Source: Pedobacter sp. Leaf176 (GTDB lineage Bacteria; Bacteroidota; Bacteroidia; Sphingobacteriales; Sphingobacteriaceae). Taken from it: a stretch of 64,000 bases of DNA. The DNA lies in NCBI RefSeq assembly GCF_001424305.1, contig NZ_LMPD01000006.1, positions 389,285 through 453,284 on the forward strand. Reading direction: 5' to 3'. Under the pieces are notes generated by a model that saw nothing but the letters and a program-made list of their open reading frames with translations, was not told the origin of the DNA and did not search any database. Shown piece by piece: positions 52,724-60,901 of the stretch. Every line of letters begins with the position of its first letter. The stretch's first letter is position 1. A program made the translations under genes and the position numbers.

Positions 52724-54112
52724 ATGATGAATGTTAAGTTTCGCTTAACTGTAATGAGTTTCATGCAATTCTTTGTATGGGCCGCGTGGTTAATTACAAT
52801 TGCAAATTATTGGTTTGGAACCAAACAATGGGACGGCGCCGATTTCGGAATCATCTTTTCCACTATGGGAATTGCGTCTTTATTTATGCCTACCATTACT
52901 GGCATAATAGCGGATAAATGGATTAATGCAGAAAAACTATATGCTGTTCTGCATATCTTGTATGCCTGTGTAATGTTTTATCTGCCACAAGTTTCCAACC
53001 CGCATAGTTTTTTTTGGGTTATATTATTGGCCATGTGTTTTTACATGCCAACAATTGCCTTAAGCAATTCGATAAGCTATACAACACTTAAAAATAGCGA
53101 GTTTGATGTTGTAAAAAGCTTCCCACCAATACGCGTTTGGGGAACCATAGGTTTTATTGTGGCGATGTGGATTACTAACTTAACAGGAAACAAAGCTAGT
53201 GCAAATCAATTTTATATTGCTGGATTTAGTGCTTTAGCTTTAGGGGCTTACTCATTCACTTTACCAGCTTGTAAGCCTTCAAATTTAATTAGTGAAAAGA
53301 AATCCCTTGCACAAAAACTAGGGCTCGAATCATTTAAGCTATTTTCTGATTACAAAATGGCCTTATTCTTCATATTTTCTATGTTTTTGGGTGGAGCATT
53401 GCAGTTGACTAACGCCTATGGAGACGTATTTCTCGATGAATTTAAAATGTTCCCAAAGTACGCAGAGCTTTATGTAGTTAAAAGATCAACTTTAATATTA
53501 TCCATTTCGCAAATATCTGAAACCCTGTTTATTTTGGCCATTCCTTTCTTTTTAAAACGTTATGGCATTAAACGAGTAATGGTAATTTCGATGTTAGCTT
53601 GGGTTTTTAGATTTGGTTTATTTGCATTTGGTAATCCTGCTGATGGCTTATGGATGATTGTAATGAGTTGCATTGTCTATGGAATGGCATTCGATTTCTT
53701 CAATATTTCTGGTTCATTGTTTGTTGAAACGTCAACAACTCCGAAAACACGTTCTTCCGCTCAAGGTATGTTTATGATGATGACTAATGGTTTTGGAGCT
53801 ATACTAGGAAGTTTAACGTCAGGATGGATTATAGATAAATATTTTACGAAAGCCTATACAAGTATACAGGAAATGGCTACGTTGGTAGGTGCCGATCCAA
53901 AAAATAAACTTTTAATAGATTTCCTGGGATCAAAAGGTATATCAGTTTTAGATGATGGACAATTAAGTAGAGCAATCCCGGTTAAAGATTGGCATAGTGT
54001 ATGGTTAACTTTTGCAATTTATGCATTGGTTATAACCGTTTGCTTTGCACTTCTATTTAAACACAAACATACAAGAGCTGAAGAAAAAGCGATTGAAGCA
54101 ATAACCCATTAA
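52724..54112 (+). CDS. MFS nucleoside permease (NupG-like)
   Basis: 462-residue membrane protein with about 12 hydrophobic segments. The N-terminal MSFMQFFVWAAWLITIANYWF and GIIADKWINAEK fit the nucleoside:H+ symporter branch of the major facilitator superfamily (NupG/XapB). It probably imports nucleosides at the inner membrane. DUF3667 follows 21 bases later on the same strand, so they may be co-transcribed. Confidence 0.85.
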   Translation: MMNVKFRLTVMSFMQFFVWAAWLITIANYWFGTKQWDGADFGIIFSTMGIASLFMPTITGIIADKWINAEKLYAVLHILYACVMFYLPQVSNPHSFFWVILLAMCFYMPTIALSNSISYTTLKNSEFDVVKSFPPIRVWGTIGFIVAMWITNLTGNKASANQFYIAGFSALALGAYSFTLPACKPSNLISEKKSLAQKLGLESFKLFSDYKMALFFIFSMFLGGALQLTNAYGDVFLDEFKMFPKYAELYVVKRSTLILSISQISETLFILAIPFFLKRYGIKRVMVISMLAWVFRFGLFAFGNPADGLWMIVMSCIVYGMAFDFFNISGSLFVETSTTPKTRSSAQGMFMMMTNGFGAILGSLTSGWIIDKYFTKAYTSIQEMATLVGADPKNKLLIDFLGSKGISVLDDGQLSRAIPVKDWHSVWLTFAIYALVITVCFALLFKHKHTRAEEKAIEAITH

Positions 54113-54133
54113 AATTAGATCTCGAAACCCCTT

Positions 54134-55258
54134 ATGTCAGCAGGTAAGTACAGAAAAGAACACAATTGCCTAAACTGTGGTTCTCACGTTGAAACCCATT
54201 ATTGCAGCAATTGCGGCCAGCCTAATTTAGAATTAAAAGAAAGTTTTTGGGGTTTTATTAGCCATAGCATTGCCCATTACTTTCACTTTGACAATAAATT
54301 TTTTCAAACCCTAAGCCCCCTCCTAACCAAACCCGGGCAGGTTACACTCGATTATTTAGCTGGTAAGAGAGCAAGATACATCAACCCGGTTAGTATGTAT
54401 ATTTTTGTATCGATCGTCTATTTTTTGGTTGCCTATTCCCCTGAACACGCCCGAAAAAAAGAGAAAGAACATGTTAGCATCGAACAATCAGAAAAACGAA
54501 AAGCTGCTCTGGATAGTGTAGGAAAGGTTTTTTCGAATGTTGGCTTGGCAGCTAAAGCGCCTGGAATAGTAAAAGAAACAACTAAGCGTATTAATGAGGA
54601 TTTAGATAGAGAAGACTTTAAAAACATGAGTTTTCAAGAACAGAAAATAGTATTGGCTGATTTAAAAAAAATAAATAAAGCCAAAAATTCTGATTCACTA
54701 TCTAAAGTTATAACCAGATTCAGTAAAATCCACGATGACAGAAACGACAGTACTTATGCTTCCTATTTAATCAGGCAGAAAAGCCTTCCTATAACTGAAC
54801 GAGATAATTGGTTCGATAGACTGGTTAAAAAACGCTCCATAACCATAGGTGAGAAATCTGAAGTAATACAGGAAACTTTGGAACACAATCGTCCCAAACA
54901 GTATTTCTTATTAATGCCTTTGCTGGCCTTGTTTATCATGTGGAACTTCAGGAAAAACCATATCTACTATCTTGATCACTTAATATTTACGATACATGGA
55001 ATGACAGCATATTTCATTGTTTCTATTTTGACGAAGCCATTTATAAAATATATTTTCGGCGAAAACACCGTGGTATCTACAATAATAGAAACAGCTCTTG
55101 TCGTATGGATTTGCTGGTATATGTTTAATGCTTTGAAGGTATTTTATCAACGCAAAAAGGTAATAGGCAAAATGTTTATGATTTTCATACTGTATGCGAT
55201 AGCGTTGGCCTTAACGGAAATGATAATGTTAAATTTGATTTATTATGTTGCTACCTAG
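54134..55258 (+). CDS. DUF3667 membrane protein with N-terminal zinc ribbon
   Basis: 374 residues. A zinc-ribbon pair CLNCG...CSNCG lies at about 11-28, followed by an amphipathic region and a first membrane helix (VSMYIFVSIVYFLVAY, about 88-105), a long polar, helical central part (about 110-250) and about three membrane helices at the C-terminus. This is the Bacteroidetes-specific DUF3667 family of unknown function. The cytosolic ribbon and large charged loop suggest protein-protein contacts at the inner membrane. Confidence 0.85.
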   Translation: MSAGKYRKEHNCLNCGSHVETHYCSNCGQPNLELKESFWGFISHSIAHYFHFDNKFFQTLSPLLTKPGQVTLDYLAGKRARYINPVSMYIFVSIVYFLVAYSPEHARKKEKEHVSIEQSEKRKAALDSVGKVFSNVGLAAKAPGIVKETTKRINEDLDREDFKNMSFQEQKIVLADLKKINKAKNSDSLSKVITRFSKIHDDRNDSTYASYLIRQKSLPITERDNWFDRLVKKRSITIGEKSEVIQETLEHNRPKQYFLLMPLLALFIMWNFRKNHIYYLDHLIFTIHGMTAYFIVSILTKPFIKYIFGENTVVSTIIETALVVWICWYMFNALKVFYQRKKVIGKMFMIFILYAIALALTEMIMLNLIYYVAT

Positions 55259-55274
55259 TGATCGACGACAAGGA

Positions 55275-55314
55275 ACATAAAAAAAGCTTCTGAAATCAGA
55301 AGCTTTTTTTATGT
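55275..55314. terminator. Bidirectional terminator, perfect 19-bp stem
   Basis: The arms 55275-55293 and 55296-55314 are perfectly complementary over 19 pairs with a 2-base loop; the A/T-rich outer part gives a T tract on either strand. It serves DUF3667 (plus) and gltA (minus), which converge here. Confidence 0.93.
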
Positions 55315-55331
55315 CTTTACCTGGACTGAAA

Positions 55332-56621
55332 CTATTTTCTATCTTTAATATCAACAAAATCCCTGTCCGTTTCACCTACGTAAATCTGGCGTGGCCGACC
55401 AATAGGCTCTTTATTCTCATGCATCTCTTTCCACTGCGCAATCCATCCTGGCAAACGGCCCAAGGCAAATAGAACCGTAAACATTTCTGATGGAAAACCC
55501 AAAGCCCTGTAAATAATTCCTGAATAGAAATCTACGTTAGGGTATAATTTTCTATCAATAAAATACTGATCAGTTAGCGCAGCCTCTTCTAATTTTTTAG
55601 CAATTGCTAAAATCGGATCGTCAATACCTAAATTCTCCAATATATCATCACAAGCTTTTTTTATGATCTTAGCCCTGGGATCGAAGTTTTTGTAAACCCT
55701 GTGTCCGAAACCCATCATCCTGAAAGAATCATTTTTATCTTTTGCTTTGGCAATCCATTTTTCAGTATCTCCTCCATCTGCCTTTATTAATTCAAGCATG
55801 TCGATAACGGCTTGATTTGCGCCACCGTGAAGCGGCCCCCAAAGCGCTGCGATACCTGCAGCAATAGATGCGTATAAATTACAATCAGAAGAACCAACTA
55901 TACGAACCGTTGAAGCCGAACAATTCTGCTCATGATCTGCATGCAGGATAAGCAATTTATTCATTGCATTAACTACAATTGGATTCACTTCATAATCTTC
56001 CGTACGCTGACCGAAAGTCATCCAAAGAAAGTTGGTAACGTAATCGTATTTATTTTTCGGATAGATAAGCGGATGGCCTAAAGATTTCTTATATATAAAA
56101 GAAACAATAGTTGGAAGCTTAGCTAATAACTTAATTATCGTTAAATCTTGTTCTTCTGCAGTCTGATTTGGTTTTAAACATTCTGGATAAAATGTAGATA
56201 ATGAGAAGATTAAAGAGCCTAACTGCCCCATGGGATGAGATCTTGACGGGTAACCATCAAAGAACTTTTTCATGTCTTCATGTATCAGTGTATGCTTGCT
56301 TATTTCCGCCTGAAAACCATCAAGCTGTTCCTGAGTTGGCAGCTCCCCATAAACGATAAGATAAGAAACTTCTAAAAAACTGGATTTTTCAGCTAGCTCT
56401 TCAATAGAATAGCCCCTGTATTTTAGAATGCCTTTTTCACCATCTAAAAACGTGATTTTACTTTTTGTTGAGCCTGTGTTTTTGAAACCAGTATCCAAAG
56501 TCACAAAGCCTGTTAAATCCCTTAATTTAGAAATATCAATCGCCTTCTCGTCTTCCGTTCCTGTAATTACCGGTAATTCGATTGTCTTACCATCAACTTT
56601 AATCTCTGCAATATCTGACAT
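55332..56621 (-). CDS. gltA: Citrate synthase
   Basis: 429-residue type II citrate synthase. Catalytic and binding blocks: LHADHEQNCSAS, WGPLHGGANQAV (His), GFGHRVYKNFDPRAK (His/Arg) and PNVDFYSGIIYRALG (Asp). It condenses oxaloacetate and acetyl-CoA at the entry of the TCA cycle. The N-terminal ~60 residues form the extra domain of NADH-sensitive Gram-negative enzymes. Single-gene unit behind a bidirectional terminator. Confidence 0.97.
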   Translation of the reverse strand: MSDIAEIKVDGKTIELPVITGTEDEKAIDISKLRDLTGFVTLDTGFKNTGSTKSKITFLDGEKGILKYRGYSIEELAEKSSFLEVSYLIVYGELPTQEQLDGFQAEISKHTLIHEDMKKFFDGYPSRSHPMGQLGSLIFSLSTFYPECLKPNQTAEEQDLTIIKLLAKLPTIVSFIYKKSLGHPLIYPKNKYDYVTNFLWMTFGQRTEDYEVNPIVVNAMNKLLILHADHEQNCSASTVRIVGSSDCNLYASIAAGIAALWGPLHGGANQAVIDMLELIKADGGDTEKWIAKAKDKNDSFRMMGFGHRVYKNFDPRAKIIKKACDDILENLGIDDPILAIAKKLEEAALTDQYFIDRKLYPNVDFYSGIIYRALGFPSEMFTVLFALGRLPGWIAQWKEMHENKEPIGRPRQIYVGETDRDFVDIKDRK

Positions 56622-56752
56622 ATTATTGTATTGTATTTATAGCTTTCTAATTTATATAAAATTAATATACATGCATAGCAAATCTGTTAATTTAATATGA
56701 AATATTAGTCAGTGCGACGTAACAATCATGATTAATATACAGCGTTTGAAAT

Positions 56753-57280
56753 TTATTTCGATTTGATTTCTTCTACTACCCGACCACAGGTTAACATTTC
56801 TTTGCCATAATAAGGGTTTTTAATATCCTTTTCTATAGATAGCCAATCTCCACCATCTCCTTTATTTGCCATAGGGCAATGCTGAACGTAAACCGTGCCC
56901 TTTTCTATTTCACCGGATTTAATAAAGGCAATTAAATCCATACTTAATGCAGTAAACTCTTTTCTTTGAGAAACAATGTTAGTCGTTTCTGATATTTTCC
57001 TGGCAATACTAGCCGTACTTTCACAACCTTCATAGGTTGCCAGACTTTTTTCAAGTTTAATTGCAGATTTCTGTGCTTCTGATGAATCCGAATTCACTAG
57101 AGCATTTTTCAGATCCTCATATTGGCTGAAAATTTCTGATTTCTTTTGATCCTTAATTACAACTGAAGTGTTTTTAGAAGAATCGACTTGATTAGAATCC
57201 TTATTCTCAATAGTCTTGTTTTCAGATTGGTTGCACGCCATTAATGCGGTTAATACTGCGACTCCTAGTATTCGTTTCAT
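56753..57280 (-). CDS. DUF3347 lipoprotein
   Basis: 175 residues from ATG 57280. A lipoprotein signal sequence ends at LMAC (Cys16), followed by a Ser/Lys/Asn-rich linker and a helical domain. The C-terminal block VQHCPMANKGDGGDWLS and EMLTCGRV carries the Cys/His/Met residues seen in DUF3347, a family often fused to or near CusB-type metal-efflux proteins. A copper or silver link is inferred; no efflux genes are adjacent. An upstream TTG at 57301 is rejected because it would displace the lipobox. Confidence 0.82.
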   Translation of the reverse strand: MKRILGVAVLTALMACNQSENKTIENKDSNQVDSSKNTSVVIKDQKKSEIFSQYEDLKNALVNSDSSEAQKSAIKLEKSLATYEGCESTASIARKISETTNIVSQRKEFTALSMDLIAFIKSGEIEKGTVYVQHCPMANKGDGGDWLSIEKDIKNPYYGKEMLTCGRVVEEIKSK

Positions 57281-57326
57281 TGTATTTGGTTTTGTGCTCA
57301 AAATAGCAATTAAAATATTAAATAAA

Positions 57327-57357
57327 TAAAAAAAGCCCCCGAAAATTCCGGAGGCTC
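57327..57357 (-). terminator. Terminator of the first outer-membrane barrel gene
   Basis: AGCC-C-CCGAAAATTCCGG-A-GGCT hairpin at about 57334-57357; the minus strand then runs into a T-rich tail. It matches the terminator of the paralogue at 58028-58059. Confidence 0.8.
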
Positions 57358-57376
57358 TGATTATATGGCGTTTTAA

Positions 57377-57925
57377 TTATAATTTAAAATTGTAAGCTAG
57401 TCTTAATGCATACTGGCCTGTTTTTCTGAAGTATGTTGTAGATGCACTATCATTCGCATAGCCTTCGTACCTAATACCAGCATCAAATCCGCCAAACTCA
57501 TAACCTAACCCCCCGGAATAAATAAAGTTGGTCTTTGCTCCATCCTGAATTGAAATACCAGCACCGGCTTCAGTAGCCAGATACATTCTTTTAACAGGGA
57601 ATACTTTTACACCACCTTTAGCAGGAATAAAATCTGCGTCGATTCCATTATTTTTTGCAATTAATTTGGTATAGCCCCCGGATGCAGTTAGTGCAACGTA
57701 AGGTGTCAAATCCCATTGTAATTTCAAATCAGCACCGTACGCATAATCCATCGGCGACTTATCGCGAAAAACACCGCCACTAACTCCTAAACCCACTTTA
57801 AAGGCCATGCCTTTTGGTGCAGGATTCATATCGGTAGCTTCCATCGTTTGGGCATTAACACTCGTTGAGGCAAAAATAGCAACTGCAGTGGCCGCTGTAG
57901 TAAAAATTTTAGTAATTGTTTTCAT
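57377..57925 (-). CDS. Outer-membrane beta-barrel protein, paralogue A
   Basis: 182 residues from ATG 57925: a signal peptide MKTITKIFTTAATAVAIFAS...NAQ and a barrel of about eight amphipathic strands with glycine- and aromatic-rich turns (AFKVGLGVSGGVF, YALRLAYNFKL at the end). The start shares MKTITKI with the neighbour at 58075, and both end in LAYxFxL, so they are tandem paralogues. Similar to small porin-like or OmpW/PagL-size barrels; no function assigned. Confidence 0.82.
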   Translation of the reverse strand: MKTITKIFTTAATAVAIFASTSVNAQTMEATDMNPAPKGMAFKVGLGVSGGVFRDKSPMDYAYGADLKLQWDLTPYVALTASGGYTKLIAKNNGIDADFIPAKGGVKVFPVKRMYLATEAGAGISIQDGAKTNFIYSGGLGYEFGGFDAGIRYEGYANDSASTTYFRKTGQYALRLAYNFKL

Positions 57926-58027
57926 TTTGGATGTATTTAAATTATTTATTAAGGTTTTTAGATACATACGAAAATGCCTTTCATTCAGATTTATTTATTT
58001 TCATTTTTTTCAGAAAAATTTATAAAT

Positions 58028-58059
58028 GAAAAAGCCCCCGAAATTTCGGAGGCTTTAAA
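58028..58059 (-). terminator. Terminator of the second outer-membrane barrel gene
   Basis: AAAGCC-CCG-AAA (58031-58043) pairs with TTT-CGG-GGCTTT (58044-58056); the minus strand continues into TTTTTCATTT. Sequence shared with the terminator at 57327-57357. Confidence 0.82.
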
Positions 58060-58074
58060 TTTTATTTTTTTTGA

Positions 58075-58590
58075 TTATAGAGAAAAGCCGTAAGCTAAAC
58101 GCAAACCAAAGAAACCTGTGCTCGTACTATTCTGAGCAAGGCCTTCGTATTTAACGCCTAAGTCTAATCCATTACTCCAAGCATAACCAATCGCTGGTGA
58201 ATAAACGAAAGACGTTCCACTACCTTCTTTAGTACCGAAACCAGCACCAAGTTCTGCTAAGCCATAAACCCCAGAACCAGAAGTATTGAAAAAATATTTA
58301 ACGCCAGCTTTTACTGGAATGTAACCGTAACTCTCGAAATTAACACCGCTATTGCCAATCTCTTTTCCACTTAAGTGAGTATAACCCGCTGTTACCGGAA
58401 TTGATAATTGTTTATCAATATCAAATTGATAACGTAAATCTGCTCCTAATGCCACACTGTAAGCATCGCTTGTTGGAATACCAGCAGTAATTCCTATACC
58501 TAATTTTTGGTTTTGTGCGTTTGCGTTTGTAGAGAAAAATAAAGCTACGGCAGCTGCTGAAGTAGCCAGGATTTTAGTAATTGTTTTCAT
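58075..58590 (-). CDS. Outer-membrane beta-barrel protein, paralogue B
   Basis: 171 residues from ATG 58590: a signal peptide MKTITKILATSAAAVALFFS...NAQ, then a barrel rich in Gly, Tyr and Ser ending FFGLRLAYGFSL. It is similar in start, size and end to paralogue A, located 150 bases away, and each copy has its own terminator. Likely a recent duplication; function unknown. Confidence 0.82.
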   Translation of the reverse strand: MKTITKILATSAAAVALFFSTNANAQNQKLGIGITAGIPTSDAYSVALGADLRYQFDIDKQLSIPVTAGYTHLSGKEIGNSGVNFESYGYIPVKAGVKYFFNTSGSGVYGLAELGAGFGTKEGSGTSFVYSPAIGYAWSNGLDLGVKYEGLAQNSTSTGFFGLRLAYGFSL

Positions 58591-58703
58591 TTTTATGTAT
58601 TTTGAGTTAAAACTATAATACTTGCACAATTACAAACCCTGTGCCAAAAAGCGCTCTATTTAGTATTTTTTCAAACATATGACAACAACATCCAGGAAAT
58701 TCC

Positions 58704-59624
58704 CTAGGATAATAATTGTTCTAAAGCCTGATTTTTTAGGGAACTTATTGAGGCAGAGGCGTCGAGCCAGTTTATTAAAACACCATCTTTTTCCATCTTT
58801 CTGAAAAATGTGTTTTGCCGCTTGGCATACTGACATATTGCAATGCCCAATTGTATCTTAAGTTCATCGTAACTTAAATTGCCGGATAAATAATTCACTA
58901 TAAATTTATATTCCAAGCCATAAAAAATTAAGATATCTTTACTAACGCCACTGGCCAATAAAGCCTCGACTTCTTCAATCATTCCATTTTGCAACCTCAT
59001 CTCTAATCTTTCTATAATATTTTTTCGGGTGCGCTCAACTTCATTTTTTAAGCCAAATACAATGAAATTAATTTCAGGTCTTTCGATTTGTGGAAGTGTA
59101 TTGTATCGGAGGTACTCCGCAATCTCTATGGCTCTGATTAATCTTTTCTTCGATAATAAGTCAACTTTTTTTGTTAGTTCTTTTGGATATTTATTCAATT
59201 CAATGAGCAGGTCATCCCTGGTTAACTCAATAAATCTCGATCGCAGTTGATCATTTACAGGAACGGCGGTATAGGGTTGGCTTTGTAAAATACTATGAAT
59301 ATACATCCCTGTTCCGCCACAAAGAATTGGTATTTTATTTCGTCCGGTTATTTCTTTAAAAGATTGATAAAAATCATTCTTAAAAGCATCCACATTATAG
59401 CGCTCTCCCGGATCCAATATGTTGATTAGATGACGGGGAATTTCAATGTCGCCAATTCGATATTCATTTAAATCTTTACCAGTACCGATATCCATTCGGT
59501 TAAAAATCTGGCGACTATCGGCACTAATAATTTCTCCACCCAATTCTTTAGCCATTTGTACGGCGAGCTTTGTTTTGCCAGAAGCAGTTGCACCTAATAT
59601 TATTATTAAGGAATTTTCCGTCAT
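58704..59624 (-). CDS. miaA: tRNA dimethylallyltransferase
   Basis: 306 residues from ATG 59624. The Walker A-like GATASGKT at residues 11-18, the isopentenyl-transfer block ISADSRQIFNRMDIGTGK and GGTGMYIHSIL are diagnostic. It adds a dimethylallyl group to A37 of tRNAs reading UNN codons. It lies 2 bases after the stop of the VSR/GNAT-like gene, so the two are one transcript. An in-frame TTG 6 bases earlier is not needed. Confidence 0.95.
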   Translation of the reverse strand: MTENSLIIILGATASGKTKLAVQMAKELGGEIISADSRQIFNRMDIGTGKDLNEYRIGDIEIPRHLINILDPGERYNVDAFKNDFYQSFKEITGRNKIPILCGGTGMYIHSILQSQPYTAVPVNDQLRSRFIELTRDDLLIELNKYPKELTKKVDLLSKKRLIRAIEIAEYLRYNTLPQIERPEINFIVFGLKNEVERTRKNIIERLEMRLQNGMIEEVEALLASGVSKDILIFYGLEYKFIVNYLSGNLSYDELKIQLGIAICQYAKRQNTFFRKMEKDGVLINWLDASASISSLKNQALEQLLS

Positions 59625-59626
59625 CT

Positions 59627-60430
59627 TCAAAACGTTAGGATAAATTTTAAACTCCCTGTATTAAAAACAACCCCTTCCCTGTTTTCTAATCCTTGCTTAA
59701 TCAATTTACGACTTCTATCTTCATTTAAAACAAAATATTGAGGCTGCAAAGTGGCAACTTGTTCAAATCCTAATTTAATATAAGCATCGCCTGAAGACCA
59801 ATCGCAATCTGCATAAGTCATTATATCATCCGGATGAAGAAGTGTCTTCAAATGCTTAAGTAACTTGCTTAATCCACCTGTAATTGAAAATCCGCCTAAT
59901 ACTGCAAATCTTATTAATTCGATGGATTTGTAATCTTCTGAATGATTCATTTTGCGAAGCGCAGAAAATGTGGCAACGGCAACTAGCTCATCTAAATAGT
60001 ATAGACCGTATTTGTAGCGACTATTAACTGCTCCCTGCAAATGATTTTCATTTAAAAACTTATTTGCAGTCGGTTTATCTATTTTATGAATTATTGTTTT
60101 TCTACCATGAAGGGTTTGGTTTAAACCACGAAGCGAATTTAGCCTAAAAATAACCTTATCCCGCTTTGTTAACCATACATCTTCCCACAAATGAATTAAC
60201 TTGACACCTTTCTTTATTTCGGAATTCTGAATTTCAATTAGTTCTTCAGGTAAAAAGCTGTTTACTGTATCGACCAGATTAATAGCAATTTTATGCCCGG
60301 TGAGCAATACAATGCTAAAATAATCTTGATTAAACTCAAAAACCACTTTCCGTTCTGCCAGGGCAGCGAGAAAATGGTTCTTCCATGTATTTGTAACAAT
60401 TTCAAAATTTGCACCTACAGTAGCCAACAA
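59627..60430 (-). CDS. Homing-endonuclease-like protein: VSR-type region plus GNAT-like domain
   Basis: 267 residues in two parts. The N-terminal part (about 15-105) has GHKIAINLVDTVNS and GVKLIHLWEDVWLTKRD, which recall the VSR-type nuclease region of phage homing endonucleases. The usual catalytic acid position (IxIEx in relatives, as I remember them) reads IAINL here, so cleavage activity is doubtful. The C-terminal part (about 112-235) has FLNENHLQGAVNSRYKYGLYY, SIELIRFAVLGG and MTYADCDWSSGDAYIKLGFE, the GNAT-like domain of the same phage proteins. It is co-transcribed with miaA. The start is taken as TTG 60430, the first in-frame start after a stop. A domesticated phage-derived gene is inferred. 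Confidence 0.6.
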   Translation of the reverse strand: MLATVGANFEIVTNTWKNHFLAALAERKVVFEFNQDYFSIVLLTGHKIAINLVDTVNSFLPEELIEIQNSEIKKGVKLIHLWEDVWLTKRDKVIFRLNSLRGLNQTLHGRKTIIHKIDKPTANKFLNENHLQGAVNSRYKYGLYYLDELVAVATFSALRKMNHSEDYKSIELIRFAVLGGFSITGGLSKLLKHLKTLLHPDDIMTYADCDWSSGDAYIKLGFEQVATLQPQYFVLNEDRSRKLIKQGLENREGVVFNTGSLKFILTF

Positions 60431-60485
60431 AATCAGATTTTAATTTACGCTGATGCAAATTTAATTTTTCAAAACGGAGAATGAA

Positions 60486-60848
60486 TTAAATCCATTCTTT
60501 TTCTTTAAAGTTAGTATGAATAATTTCAATTAGTGTTTCTGTTTCCTTCAGCTTATCATCACTTAATTCAGTAATTTTCAAGCCAGCTTTTCCTTCATCG
60601 AATGCAGTTAAATTTTGTTTTTCAGATTCGAAATCGCTTGTATTTAATTTAACCTCTACTTTATCACCATTTATATAAATGCCACAGAAAAACCTCTCGG
60701 TTATTTTTTCACCACTTATTTCAACATTTTTTTCACTATATAAATCATATCCTGTTTCTGAATTTTCGTGAACTGTATAACCTCGGGCTGCATATGGCTG
60801 CAGGCTCGCTCTGATGGTTTGAAAAATTTCTACTAAGTCGGTTTTCAT
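60486..60848 (-). CDS. Small acidic protein of unknown function
   Basis: 120 residues from ATG 60848: MKTDLVEIFQTIRASLQPYAARG, then an acidic and Lys-rich middle (YGYDLYSEKNVEISGEK-type residues) and an amphipathic end (LKETETLIEIIHTNFKEKEW). No signal peptide or membrane helix; resembles SRPBCC- or immunity-size proteins only in size, so I assign no family. In-frame codons upstream to 60917 include TTG/GTG-like starts but overlap the end of the MBL gene. Confidence 0.6.
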   Translation of the reverse strand: MKTDLVEIFQTIRASLQPYAARGYTVHENSETGYDLYSEKNVEISGEKITERFFCGIYINGDKVEVKLNTSDFESEKQNLTAFDEGKAGLKITELSDDKLKETETLIEIIHTNFKEKEWI

Positions 60849-60901
60849 AATTTTATAATATAAATTTATAACAAGGCAGGTATCATATTGTTTAAATCTT
60901 A

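Noticed and set aside
52724..54112. Reading the MFS gene as a sugar transporter
   Set aside because: The N-terminal helices and the GIIADKW loop fit the nucleoside permease branch better, though specificity stays inferred.
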